Assembly: GCF_001558155.1 (NCBI RefSeq)
Contig: NZ_LOAS01000008.1
Coordinates: forward strand, 216,209 to 280,208
DNA: 64,000 bases
Direction of reading: 5' to 3'
From: Aliiruegeria sabulilitoris
Lineage (GTDB): Bacteria; Pseudomonadota; Alphaproteobacteria; Rhodobacterales; Rhodobacteraceae
Positions 34,594 to 42,963 of the stretch are shown here, piece after piece. The stretch's first letter is position 1. Each line of letters opens with the position of its first letter. The position numbers and the translations under genes are program-made. Below the pieces are notes generated by a model. It was not told the DNA's origin. It did no database searches and saw only the letters and a list, made by a program, of their open reading frames with translations.

Positions 34594-35658
34594 ATGAAAC
34601 GTCGTGCATTCCTCAAGAGCGGTGTTCTCGCCGCTCCGGCCGCCGCGCTCGCGGCGCCCGCGCTCGCCTCGGGCGTGATCGAGTGGAAATGTCCCACCGC
34701 CTTTCCGGCGCAGGCGCCGGGCATCGGCACCAACGCGACCTCCTTCGTGGATCGCGTCAACAAGATGGCCGAAGGCCGGCTGAAGCTGAAGCTCTACTCG
34801 GGTGGCGAACTGGTCCCGCCTTTCGCAGTCGAGGATGCCGTCCAGCAGGGCACCGCCGAGATCGGCCACACCACCGCCTATTACGCCGCCGGCAAGAACT
34901 CGGCACACCACTTCTTCACCACCATCCCCTTCGGCCTGACAGCGGGCGAGGTCGGCGCCTGGCTGCGCTTCGGTGGCGGTCAGGAGCTCTATGACGAGAT
35001 CTATGGCCAGCGGGACCTGGTTCCCTTCATGTGCGGCAACACCTCCGTGCAGGCTGCCGGCTGGTTCAAGAATGAAATCACCAGCGTCGAGGACCTGTCG
35101 GGCCTCAACATGCGCATCGCGGGCCTCGGCGGCGAGGCCATGCGCAAGCTCGGCGTGAACGCGGTTCTGCTGCCGCCCACCGAGATCTTCCCTGCCTTCC
35201 AGTCGGGCGCGATCGACGCCACCGAATGGGTCGGCCCGATGCTCGACCTGGCATTCGGCATGAACAAGGTCGCCGATTACTGCTACGCCCCAGCCTTCAG
35301 CGAGCCCGGCTCCGGCCTGCACGTGGTGGTCAACAAGGAGGCCTGGGCGAGCCTGACCCCGGATCTTCAGGAGATGATCCGCTCCGCGGCCAGCGCCTGC
35401 GAGATCGAGAACATCAACCGCTTCGAGTATTTCAACGCCCAGGCGTTCAAGGCGCTTCAGGAAGCGGGCGTCCAGTTCAAGACCTTCCCCGAGGACGTGC
35501 TCGCAGCGCTCAAGACGGCTTCCGCCGAAGTTCTGGCGGAACAGGCCGCGGCCAATCCCGACTTCGCCAAATGCCTTGAGAGCTACAACGCCTATCTCGA
35601 GCTCGCCCGCCCGTTCAACGCGGCCTTCATGGCCCCGTCGCTGCTGCAACGCGCCTGA
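34594..35658 (+). CDS. dctP: TRAP solute-binding protein (TakP-like), first of a tandem pair
   Basis: A 354-residue binding protein with a Tat-like signal: MKRRAFLKSGVLAAPAAALAAPALA (RR-x-FLK motif, then Ala-rich core). The mature protein begins VIEWKCPTAFPAQAPGIGTNATSF, and GLNMRIAGLGGEAMRKLGVNAVLLPPTEIFPAFQSGAIDATEWVGP carries the specificity region of the TakP/2-oxoacid and mannitol class. ATG 34594 follows GGGAG. It is followed by a strong hairpin (35681-35704), a dispersed repeat, then a second gene of the same length. Alternative ligands for the two copies are likely. Confidence 0.92.
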   Translation: MKRRAFLKSGVLAAPAAALAAPALASGVIEWKCPTAFPAQAPGIGTNATSFVDRVNKMAEGRLKLKLYSGGELVPPFAVEDAVQQGTAEIGHTTAYYAAGKNSAHHFFTTIPFGLTAGEVGAWLRFGGGQELYDEIYGQRDLVPFMCGNTSVQAAGWFKNEITSVEDLSGLNMRIAGLGGEAMRKLGVNAVLLPPTEIFPAFQSGAIDATEWVGPMLDLAFGMNKVADYCYAPAFSEPGSGLHVVVNKEAWASLTPDLQEMIRSAASACEIENINRFEYFNAQAFKALQEAGVQFKTFPEDVLAALKTASAEVLAEQAAANPDFAKCLESYNAYLELARPFNAAFMAPSLLQRA

Positions 35659-35680
35659 GCCAGCCTGTTCATACGACGGC

Positions 35681-35704
35681 CTCCCGGCGCCCGTGCGCCG
35701 GGAG
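35681..35704 (+). terminator. Strong hairpin after the first binding-protein gene
   Basis: A perfect 10-bp stem (35681-35690 with 35695-35704) with a CCGT loop, 22 bp after the stop. No T run follows, so it may act by stabilising mRNA or in Rho-dependent ending. Confidence 0.6.
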
Positions 35705-35787
35705 CACGACACCTCGAGGGAAAAGCTCGCGGCACATCGCGACATCGCCAATCTGGGACGGTCGAGAATACCGGTCCGGCCTCCGTT

Positions 35788-35926
35788 TGAGGGCGCGCTC
35801 TTCGGATCGCGCCTCCGGCAGAGGTATTCGGAGAAAGATGAAGCCGGTTCGGCCAGTTCATCATCTGTTTCCAAATATCCTGGGGCAGCGCTCCCATGAG
35901 CGCGGGGGCAAAGCCCCCTCATTTCC
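35788..35926 (+). repeat. Dispersed intergenic repeat, copy B
   Basis: Parts in order: GGGCGCGCTCTTCGGATCGCGCC (degenerate core near 35792-35813), TCCGGCAGAGGTATT, GAAAGATGAAG, then TTTCCAAATATCCTGGGGCAGCGCT, and a hairpin GGGGGC-AAA-GCCCCC (35904-35918). It lies between the two tandem TRAP binding-protein genes. Further upstream (35705-35787) I see nothing else. Confidence 0.7.
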
Positions 35927-36075
35927 TTCGAAGCTTTTTCGTTTTTGCCTGCGAATTCATCATCGAACGCCATCTGCCTGCGGCTTTCTGTAGCCTGTCC
36001 TTGCGATCCCTGGCCTCACATGTTGATTGCAAGGTGAAGTCGGTGCGACAGAGGCCCGGCAAATCGGAGGATCAG

Positions 36076-37140
36076 ATGAAACGTCGTTCATTCCTGAAGA
36101 CCGGGGTACTTGCCGCCCCCGCCGCCGCACTGGCAGCACCCGCAATTGCCTCGGGCGTGATCGAGTGGAAATGCCCCACGTCTTTCCCGGCGAAGGCCCC
36201 TGGCGTCGGCACCAATGCCACGACCTTTGTGGACGCCGTCAATTCCATGGCCGAAGGCAAGCTGAAGCTGAAGCTCTATTCCGCCGGCGAACTGGTACCG
36301 CCCTTCGCGGTGGAAGACGCCGTGCAGCAGGGCACGGTCGAGATCGGCCACACCACGGCTTACTACAACGCCTCCAAGAACTCTGCGAACCACTTCTTCA
36401 CCACCATCCCCTTCGGCATGTCGGCCACCGAGATGTCCGCATGGCTGCGCTTTGGCGAAGGACAGGCGCTCTTTGACGAGATCTACGGCAAACGCGGGCT
36501 GGTGCCGCTCTATTGCGGCAACTCCACCGTTCAGGCCGCGGGCTGGTTCAAGACCGAGATCAACTCACTGGAAGATCTCTCCGGTCTAAACATGCGCATC
36601 GCGGGTCTTGGCGGCGAAGCCATGCGCAAGCTCGGCGTCAATGCCGTTTTGCTGCCGCCGACCGAGATCTTCCCGGCCTTCCAGTCGGGCGCGATCGACG
36701 CGGCCGAATGGGTCGGCCCGATGCTCGATCAGGCCTTCGGCCTCAACAAGGTGGCCAATATCTGCTACGCTCCGGCCTTCCACGAGCCCGGCGCCGGCCT
36801 CAACATCGCCGTCAACAAGGATGCCTGGGACTCGCTCAGCCCGGATCTGCAGGCCATCCTGCGCGGCGCAGCAACGACGGCCGAGAGCGTCAGCATCGCG
36901 CAGTTCGAGTATTTCAATATCCAGGCCTTCAAGGCGCTTCAGGATAGCGGTGTCGAATTCAAGGCTTTCCCCGAAGACGTCCTCGCGGCGCTGAAAACGG
37001 CCGTGGCCGAGGTGCTCCAGGAACAAGCCGCAGCCAATCCCGATTTCGCCAAGTGCCTGGAGAGCTACAATGCCTTCCTCGACCTGGCCAAGCCCTATGC
37101 CGCGGCCTTCAGCGCGCCCTCGCTGATGCAGCGCATCTGA
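36076..37140 (+). CDS. dctP: TRAP solute-binding protein (TakP-like), second of a tandem pair
   Basis: A 354-residue paralogue, exactly the same length as the gene at 34594. It has the same Tat-like signal (MKRRSFLKTGVLAAPAAALAAPAIA), the same VIEWKCPT opening and the same GLNMRIAGLGGEAMRKLGVNAVLLPPTEIFPAFQSGAIDAAEWVGP stretch. It differs at scattered positions and in the segment around residues 115-160 (GEGQALFDEIYGKRGLVPLYCGNSTVQAAGW against GGGQELYDEIYGQRDLVPFMCGNTSVQAAGW). ATG 36076 follows GGAGGATCAG. The frame is open upstream through the repeat region, which I do not count. It ends at a terminator at 37165-37200. Confidence 0.92.
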   Translation: MKRRSFLKTGVLAAPAAALAAPAIASGVIEWKCPTSFPAKAPGVGTNATTFVDAVNSMAEGKLKLKLYSAGELVPPFAVEDAVQQGTVEIGHTTAYYNASKNSANHFFTTIPFGMSATEMSAWLRFGEGQALFDEIYGKRGLVPLYCGNSTVQAAGWFKTEINSLEDLSGLNMRIAGLGGEAMRKLGVNAVLLPPTEIFPAFQSGAIDAAEWVGPMLDQAFGLNKVANICYAPAFHEPGAGLNIAVNKDAWDSLSPDLQAILRGAATTAESVSIAQFEYFNIQAFKALQDSGVEFKAFPEDVLAALKTAVAEVLQEQAAANPDFAKCLESYNAFLDLAKPYAAAFSAPSLMQRI

Positions 37141-37164
37141 CGCCTCCGTACAGAGACGAACAGA

Positions 37165-37200
37165 ACAGCTCCGAAGCAGCGCTTCGGGGCTGTTGTCTTT
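37165..37200 (+). terminator. Rho-independent terminator of the second TRAP operon
   Basis: A 13-bp stem with one G-U pair (37165-37177 with 37181-37193, loop AGC) followed by TTGTCTTT. It ends the dctQMPP transcript before the convergent epimerase gene. Confidence 0.85.
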
Positions 37201-37242
37201 CACCGGTTCCGTTTCCTCACGGTGCCGTCGATGGGAACCGTC

Positions 37243-38256
37243 CTATTTGCCGTAATAATCCCGGAACCAGGAGACGAAACGCGCGATCCCCTCGCGGAAC
37301 TCCGTCGCGGGCCGGTAACCGGTCAGCTCCTGCAACAGGCTGGCATCGGCCCAAGTGGCCGGCACGTCGCCTTTCTGCATTTCCATGTAATTGCGCACGG
37401 CCGGAACGCCCAGTTCCGCCTCGATCGCATCGACGAAATCGAGCAGGCGGACCTTGTCCGAATTGCCGATATTCACGATCCGGTAGGGCGCCACCGGCGA
37501 CAGGCTGTCGCCCTCGGGAATGTCCTCGGAGCTTTCCGGGCGCACGGGGGCGGCGTCCATCAGAAGCCGGATGCCGCGCACCAGGTCCTCCACATAAGTG
37601 AAGTCCCGATACATCTCGCCATGGTTGTAGATGTCTATGGGCCGCCCATCGAGGATCGCATCCACGAATTTGTAGAGCGCCAGGTCCGGCCGTCCCAAGG
37701 GCCCGTAGACGGTGAAGAAGCGGAACATGGTCGTCGGCAGGTTCCACAGATGGGCATAGGCATGGCCCATGCTTTCATTGGCCTTCTTCGTCGCTGCATA
37801 GATCGTCAGCTGGTTATCCGCCTTGTCCGTCTCGGTGAAGGGCATCTGCTCGTTGGCGCCATAGACAGAGGAGGTCGAGGCCATCATCAGGTGGCGCACC
37901 GCGTTCCGGCGGGCCGCTTCCATCACGTTGAAAGTGCCGACCACGTTTGAATCGATATAGGAGCGCGGGTTCTCGAGGCTGTAGCGCACCCCGGCCTGCC
38001 CGGCCAGATGGATGATCACGTCCGGCTTGAAAGCGTCGATCGCGGCATCGACTGCCGCGCTGTCTTCCAACATCGCCTCGGTGAAGCCGTAGCCCGGAAA
38101 CTGCAGCAGGTTCTGGTTGCGACGTTGCTTGAGGCGCACGTCGTAATAATCGGTCATCCCGTCGAGGCCGTGGACGCTGTACCCTTCATCCAAAAGAAGA
38201 CGCGCAAGGTGATAGCCGATGAAACCCGCGGTTCCGGTAATAAAAATGCGTTCCAT
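37243..38256 (-). CDS. UDP-glucuronate 4-epimerase-like NAD-dependent enzyme
   Basis: A 337-residue extended short-chain dehydrogenase. The nucleotide-binding turn is GTAGFIG (8-14), followed by MTDYYDVRLKQRRN, typical of the UDP-GlcA epimerase/LspL group. The catalytic region has ASTSSVYG and the Tyr-Lys pair in YAATKKANE; later FRFFTVYGPLGRPDLALYKFVDAILDGRPIDIYNHGEMYRDFTYVEDL binds the sugar nucleotide. It would convert UDP-glucuronate to UDP-galacturonate for surface polysaccharide. It is separated from the exopolysaccharide locus by about 5 kb and stands alone on its strand. The alternative is a UDP-glucose-type 4-epimerase, less likely given the RRN and PLGRPD motifs. Confidence 0.9.
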   Translation of the reverse strand: MERIFITGTAGFIGYHLARLLLDEGYSVHGLDGMTDYYDVRLKQRRNQNLLQFPGYGFTEAMLEDSAAVDAAIDAFKPDVIIHLAGQAGVRYSLENPRSYIDSNVVGTFNVMEAARRNAVRHLMMASTSSVYGANEQMPFTETDKADNQLTIYAATKKANESMGHAYAHLWNLPTTMFRFFTVYGPLGRPDLALYKFVDAILDGRPIDIYNHGEMYRDFTYVEDLVRGIRLLMDAAPVRPESSEDIPEGDSLSPVAPYRIVNIGNSDKVRLLDFVDAIEAELGVPAVRNYMEMQKGDVPATWADASLLQELTGYRPATEFREGIARFVSWFRDYYGK

Positions 38257-38405
38257 GTTCGTATTTCCGCTGCAATCCGTTGGTTCGGGCGCTGTTGCCC
38301 TACGCCGTCATAGAGGACGACGCCAGAAATGTCAGGAACTCTGTGTATGCGGCGTGGTCGCAACCCGGCTGTCATTGCCGCTCTTTCGGCACCGGTCCGG
38401 ACAAC

Positions 38406-39803
38406 CTACCCGAGCAAAAACGCGAAGATCAGCACCCAGAGCGAAAGCACCATGCCAGAGCAAAGGACGAAGATCCCGTTCCAGCGCCATCCAACATGCA
38501 GCGCGCTGACACCGCCAAAGGATCCGATCAGCAAGGTTGTCGCGGTAAAGGGCGAGAAGGCGCCGCTCAGGGCCCAACCAGCCGTGATCGAGACGACGAG
38601 CGCGGCGGGGGTGACGCCCAGTTGCGACGCGGCGGGGATGAGCGGTGCGATCAGGGTGACCGCGAGGATCGGGTTCATCCCGAACTGGCCGAGAATGGGA
38701 ATAAGCCAGACGAAGGAGACCACAACCAGCCAAGCCGGCAAGCCCGTTACATCCAATCCCATCGCGGGGACGACGGGCAGCAGCAATGGCGCACCGACCG
38801 TTCCGATATAGCCGGCCATCGTCAGCAAGGTGAGTTCGCCGCGATAGCCCGGCAGGTCCTGCCACAGGTAATTGCGCATCCTGTCCCGAAAGGAAAAACG
38901 CATCGCCCCGCCCGCATGCTGCAGAGCCGCCCAGCCCAGCGACAGAAACGGCACGGTCAGCATGACGATGCCGACAACCGAAACCCCGCTCAGCTCATGC
39001 AGCCCCCCCACGATCAGCCCCATCCCGACAAGCAGCGCCAGAAGCGGCACCAGCACCGTCCATGAACCCTCGACCGGGCCACGCGGGGGCGCGGGCGCCG
39101 ACAAGCGCGGCTTGAAGGCGGTATCGAGCGCCCAGCCAGTCCCCGCGATGATCGCCGCGGTGACAAGCCCCGGCCCGACGACGTCCGCCCAACGTGCACC
39201 GGGGATGAGGGCATTGGTGATCGCCATGGAGAAGGCCAGCGGGGACCAGGAGAGCGAGGAAACGAACCCGCGCTGGATGGCAAGCAGCATCCTGCGCGTC
39301 CGGTGGTGCCGGATTTCCGCATTGGGCTCGGCGCGGGCGCTCGCCGTGGCCAGCCCGCCCAGCAGCGAAATCGCGCCGTAATTGAGCAGCAGCGCGAAGA
39401 GATGGCCACCAAGCGTGAGCGCCGCGTATCTCCGGCCGGGCGGCTGCACAGCAAGGTAGGTGCCACCGGCGGCAATGGCCGGCGAGGTTTCCGACACGTT
39501 CCGGAGCGTCGACAGCGCCATGAAGAATGCCGCGATGAAGGCGGCGGTGCGCAGACCGGCCTGCAGGACGTCTTTCCCGTCAGGTACATAGGCAATGAGC
39601 AGGCCCGTCAGAACGAGCGCCGCGATCACGAAGGCCTTGCGGGAAAACCGCACGCGCACGGCCATCAGCAGGATCGCCAAGGCCGTGATCGCGAGCACCA
39701 GCGGCGGCAACCGGAGCAGCCCCCATTGATCCAGCGTCACGAAGAGCGTCACGACAACGAGCAAAAGCACCGCGACCCGTTCGTTCCAGTGGCTCGAATT
39801 CAT
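38406..39803 (-). CDS. Polytopic membrane protein of unknown function
   Basis: A 465-residue very hydrophobic protein with about 12 predicted helices. The start ATG 39803 follows AGGAGAG; the frame is open 7 codons further. Helical stretches include VAVLLLVVVTLFVTL, LRTAAFIAAFFMAL, FALLLNYGAISLLGGL and LSWSPLAFSMAITNAL, and the last part reads WLVVVSFVWLIPILGQFGMNPILAVTLIAPLI. The internal repeat-like layout and SWSPLAF/GQFGMNP motifs hint at the ion-transporter (DASS/ArsB-like) superfamily, but I cannot name a family. It lies between the epimerase and tRNA-Thr on the same strand. I do not assign a substrate. Confidence 0.75.
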   Translation of the reverse strand: MNSSHWNERVAVLLLVVVTLFVTLDQWGLLRLPPLVLAITALAILLMAVRVRFSRKAFVIAALVLTGLLIAYVPDGKDVLQAGLRTAAFIAAFFMALSTLRNVSETSPAIAAGGTYLAVQPPGRRYAALTLGGHLFALLLNYGAISLLGGLATASARAEPNAEIRHHRTRRMLLAIQRGFVSSLSWSPLAFSMAITNALIPGARWADVVGPGLVTAAIIAGTGWALDTAFKPRLSAPAPPRGPVEGSWTVLVPLLALLVGMGLIVGGLHELSGVSVVGIVMLTVPFLSLGWAALQHAGGAMRFSFRDRMRNYLWQDLPGYRGELTLLTMAGYIGTVGAPLLLPVVPAMGLDVTGLPAWLVVVSFVWLIPILGQFGMNPILAVTLIAPLIPAASQLGVTPAALVVSITAGWALSGAFSPFTATTLLIGSFGGVSALHVGWRWNGIFVLCSGMVLSLWVLIFAFLLG

Positions 39804-40032
39804 TCCGGCTCTCCTGCTGGGCACGATTCAGAAACCGCTCCTGCGAGCAATATCGCCCCGAAACAGCGGCTGCATCCCCCAACTACACGATCAGGCCTGC
39901 CCTCTGATGGCAAGGCAGGCCGTTGGGTCGCCCTCGTCAGGCGGGAAAGGTCCATCGCCCGCAGACAGGTTGCGTAATCCGGCATCGCCCGTCCCCGGAA
40001 GGACCAGAACAACCCGGTGCGCTTTTCTGGAA

Positions 40033-40108
40033 TGGTGCCCCCACACGGACTCGAACCGCGGACCTACTGATTACAAATCAGTTGCTCTACCAGCTGAGCT
40101 ATAGGGGC
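40033..40108 (-). tRNA. tRNA-Thr (anticodon TGT), CCA encoded
   Basis: A full cloverleaf reads on the minus strand: acceptor GCCCCTA with TGGGGGC (one G-U pair), D arm AGCTCAGCTGGTAGAGC, anticodon arm CTGATTTGTAATCAG with loop anticodon TGT, T arm with GGTTCGAGTC, discriminator A and encoded CCA. It reads threonine ACA codons and others by wobble. There is no sign of an integrase or duplicated 3' end beside it. Confidence 0.97.
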
Positions 40109-40346
40109 GCCGTCCCCGTGGTATATTGGCTGCTTTCAGCCGGTGCAAGACGCTCTGTGGAGCTTCTTTTGCCGGTTCCGACACCGCCGCGAACCCCTGC
40201 GCTCGGCCACGCGGGCTGCCTTCGGCCCGCGATATATACTTTCGTATAGTGTGGGCATACCTATGTGCCATGTCGAACCGATTGAATTACGCCGCCGGTA
40301 GGATAGGTTCGCCGAGCGCACCGTGAAAATCCGAAGGGAATGGACC

Positions 40347-40892
40347 ATGAAAGGCGTTGTATTCGTCGAGTTGCTCGCCATGGCCGAAGATGCGTTTGGC
40401 GAAGACGTTGTGGACACCGTGATCGACAAGGCCGACCTTGCGCATGGCGGTGCCTATACGGCCGTCGGAAACTACCCTTGCGAGGAGCTGGTGAAGATCG
40501 TGGACGCCTTCAGCGCCCATTCCGGGCTGAGCCCGGAGCTCTTGCAGCGCAAGTTCGGCCACTGGATGATGGGATTCTTCGGTCAGCACTACCCGGCCTT
40601 TTTCGAGAACAAGTCTTCGTCCTTCGAGATGCTGGAAGCCGTGGACCAAGAGATCCATGTCGAGGTGCTCAAGCTCTACCCGGATGCCGAGCTGCCGCGG
40701 TTCGAAACGGACCGCACCGGCGAGGGGCAATTGGAGATGGTCTATTCCTCTCCACGCCCGCTGGTCTCCTTCTGTCACGGGTTGATCGAAGCTTGTGTCG
40801 AACGGTTTGACGAGACGGCGGAGATTGCCATCGAGACCACGCCGGCGCAGAACAACAGCACGACATTCCGGATCGACATTACCGGCAGGTAG
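40347..40892 (+). CDS. H-NOX haem nitric-oxide sensor
   Basis: A 181-residue soluble haem protein of the HNOB family. It starts MKGVVFVELL, the usual N-terminus. Residues aligned by spacing to known H-NOX: proximal His104 (in DQEIHVEV), Pro117 (in AELP) and the YxSxR motif at Tyr133, Ser135, Arg137. The position equal to the oxygen-stabilising distal Tyr (Arg+5) is Phe142, so it should favour NO over O2. ATG 40347 follows AAGGGAATGG; a GTG at 40323 is possible. A hybrid kinase gene starts 11 bp after its stop, the classic H-NOX/HnoK arrangement. NO binding would inhibit or switch that kinase. An exopolysaccharide locus lies downstream. Confidence 0.95.
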   Translation: MKGVVFVELLAMAEDAFGEDVVDTVIDKADLAHGGAYTAVGNYPCEELVKIVDAFSAHSGLSPELLQRKFGHWMMGFFGQHYPAFFENKSSSFEMLEAVDQEIHVEVLKLYPDAELPRFETDRTGEGQLEMVYSSPRPLVSFCHGLIEACVERFDETAEIAIETTPAQNNSTTFRIDITGR

Positions 40893-40903
40893 GAGAGCGT
40901 CTC

Positions 40904-42631
40904 TTGGCATCCGAACAGGACGATCGCGTTTCGCGCAGCAGGTACGAACGCGAAAAAGCCGCGCGCAAGGAAGCCGAGGCCCTTCTGGAGGGCAAGAGCC
41001 GGGAGCTGTTTCTCGCCAACCAGAGGCTCAGCGAGCACTCGGAAATCCTCGAACGGACGGTGACCGAACGCACCTCGGAGCTGCGCATTGCACTGGACAA
41101 GGCCGAAGCGGCCTCGGCGATGCGCGCCCGTTTCATCGCCACGATGAGCCACGAGATCCGCACGCCGCTGGGCGGGCTGCTGGGCATGATCGACCTGATG
41201 TATGGCGACGAGACCGACCCGGCCAAACGCGAACTGCTCGAATATGCGAAAACCTCCGGCGAGGCGCTGAAGCGGATCGTCAATGACGTGCTAGATTTTT
41301 CCAAGATGGAGGCCGGCGCCTTCCAGTTCGAAAACGAAAAGGTCGATATCCGCGCCCTGATCGGTGGCGTGCTGGCACTGGCGGCCGCCTCTATGCCCGG
41401 TGGCGAGTCCCGACTGCGCAGTTCGATCTCGCCAACCGTGCCGCCGATCTTTGCCGGCGATGCCACCCGCATCCGACAGGTATTGGCGAATCTGGTTTCC
41501 AATGCCGGACGCTACTCGACCGAGGGCCAGATCGAACTGCGCGCCTTTGCTTCTCCGCATGAGAAAGGCGCCCTGCTCCGTGTCGAGATAGAGGATCAGG
41601 GGATAGGCATTTCGGCCGAGCAGCAGAAGGACCTGTTCAAGGATTTCACGCAGGTTCCCAACAAGCTGACCTCCGCGGCGCAGGGAACCGGCCTCGGCCT
41701 CGCCATCAGCCGCCGGATCATCGAGGGCGCCGATGGAAAGATCGGTGTGTTCAGCGAGCCGGGCGTTGGCTCGACCTTCTGGTTCGAGCTGCCGGTAGAA
41801 GTGCTGGAAACGACCCAGCCCTCCAAAAACAACGGCAAAACCAAGCTTCGCGAGGTGAAAGCCCAGGTGGAGGGCGCTCGGATCCTGCTGGCCGAGGACA
41901 ACAAGATCAACCAGAAGCTTTTGCTGACCTTCCTCAAGCGGATGAACGTGAACGCAGAACTGGCCGAGAACGGACGCGTGGCAGTCGAGAAATTCGCCCC
42001 CGGTAAATACGACCTGGTGCTGATGGACGTGGCGATGCCGGAGATGGACGGGCTGGAAGCGACGCGGATCATCCGCGACAGCTGGCCGGCGGAGAAGATC
42101 CCTCCCATCGTCGTGCTGACGGCACATGTGCTCGACGCGATCCACGAGGACAGCGCCCGGGTCGGCATCGACCGGGTCTTGAGCAAGCCGATCACGTTCG
42201 GTGACCTGCGTGACGCGATCTCCGAGGAGCTCGGCGCCCATGACACCCCCGATCACCACACGCCCCGCCAGTTCGGTTCCCGCCCGGCCATTTTCGTGCA
42301 TCTTTCGAACCCGATCCTGGAAGGTCTGATCGAGTCCATGAGCGAGAACGAGGTGATCGCGCTGGTGGAAGAATTCGTGATCGACGCGCGCCGCCTGCTG
42401 GCGGCGATCACCGCCAATCTCAGGCGCGGCGAGGCTGAGGCCGCCGCCGCCGAAGCCCATGCGCTCAAGGGCATGTCGGGGCTGATCGGCGCGCTCGGCG
42501 TGTCCGAACTGGCCGGGCAGCTTGAGCAGAGCGCGGCGTATCTGGACGCGGACTCCATCGAAGAGGTCATTGACGCCCTGTCGGGCCAGATAGACAAGCT
42601 CGACCGTGCGCTGTCGTCCTCGACGGAGTGA
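40904..42631 (+). CDS. hnoK: H-NOX-associated hybrid histidine kinase with receiver and HPt domains
   Basis: A 575-residue cytoplasmic kinase with no membrane helix or sensor domain of its own. In order: coiled coil (about 12-70, KAARKEAEALLEGKSRELF), HisKA with phospho-His83 in TMSHEIRTPLGG, HATPase (N box LVSNAGRYS, DQGIGIS, GTGLGLAIS), receiver (LAEDNKIN; phospho-Asp375 in LMDVAMPEMDG; Lys in LSKPI) and HPt with His519 in AHALKGMSG. The start is TTG 40904 with AGGAG eight bases before. The coiled coil and lack of sensor fit control by the H-NOX protein. The HPt end must pass phosphate to a separate response regulator; none is adjacent, but the orphan LuxR-type regulator at 46387 is close. 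Confidence 0.95.
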   Translation: MASEQDDRVSRSRYEREKAARKEAEALLEGKSRELFLANQRLSEHSEILERTVTERTSELRIALDKAEAASAMRARFIATMSHEIRTPLGGLLGMIDLMYGDETDPAKRELLEYAKTSGEALKRIVNDVLDFSKMEAGAFQFENEKVDIRALIGGVLALAAASMPGGESRLRSSISPTVPPIFAGDATRIRQVLANLVSNAGRYSTEGQIELRAFASPHEKGALLRVEIEDQGIGISAEQQKDLFKDFTQVPNKLTSAAQGTGLGLAISRRIIEGADGKIGVFSEPGVGSTFWFELPVEVLETTQPSKNNGKTKLREVKAQVEGARILLAEDNKINQKLLLTFLKRMNVNAELAENGRVAVEKFAPGKYDLVLMDVAMPEMDGLEATRIIRDSWPAEKIPPIVVLTAHVLDAIHEDSARVGIDRVLSKPITFGDLRDAISEELGAHDTPDHHTPRQFGSRPAIFVHLSNPILEGLIESMSENEVIALVEEFVIDARRLLAAITANLRRGEAEAAAAEAHALKGMSGLIGALGVSELAGQLEQSAAYLDADSIEEVIDALSGQIDKLDRALSSSTE

Positions 42632-42689
42632 CGCCGCCGAGTGTCTTATCCAACCTTTGGGTTCGCCCGTTCGTTCCAGGCCATTCGCC

Positions 42690-42850
42690 GACCTCAGAGG
42701 AGGGCTTTGCCCGCCCTGCTCCTGCGAGCACTCCCCCCACGGTACCTTTGGAAAATGGACGAAGACGCCTTCTGTTTTTATCTTTCCAGAAGACACCTTC
42801 GCCGGTGGCACGATCCGGAGGATCGCAGACGCGCGCGTAGCGCGCGCCCC
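42690..42850 (-). repeat. Dispersed intergenic repeat, copy C (inverted)
   Basis: On the minus strand the order is: GCGCGCG-palindrome (about 42831-42847), core CGATCCTCCGGATCG (42811-42825), TGCCACCGGCGAAGGT, GGAAAGAT, TTTTCCAAAGGTACCGTGGGG, ending in GGGC-AAA-GCCC (42702-42712). It has the same part order as copies A and B but is inverted. It fills most of the 332-bp gap between hnoK and the RTX gene; nothing else is visible there. Confidence 0.7.
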
Positions 42851-42963
42851 GGAACGGCCGAAGCTCCGCAACCAACCTATGGCGGGGCTTCAACTGTGAC
42901 CGTTACGTCCCCCTTGTCCTTGCCCTGCCCCGCCGACGCGACACCGACGGGGCGGCGGCTGGC

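Noticed and set aside
36888-36990. Recent exact duplication of the TRAP binding protein (misassembly)
   Set aside because: Codon-level differences are scattered throughout, so the two copies are diverged paralogues rather than an assembly artefact.
40033-40108. tRNA-Thr as a possible phage or island attachment site
   Set aside because: No integrase, no duplicated tRNA 3' end and no composition change on either side.
42606-42899. Overlapping short frames after hnoK
   Set aside because: All fall in the inverted repeat copy; three frames stay open only because of high GC.
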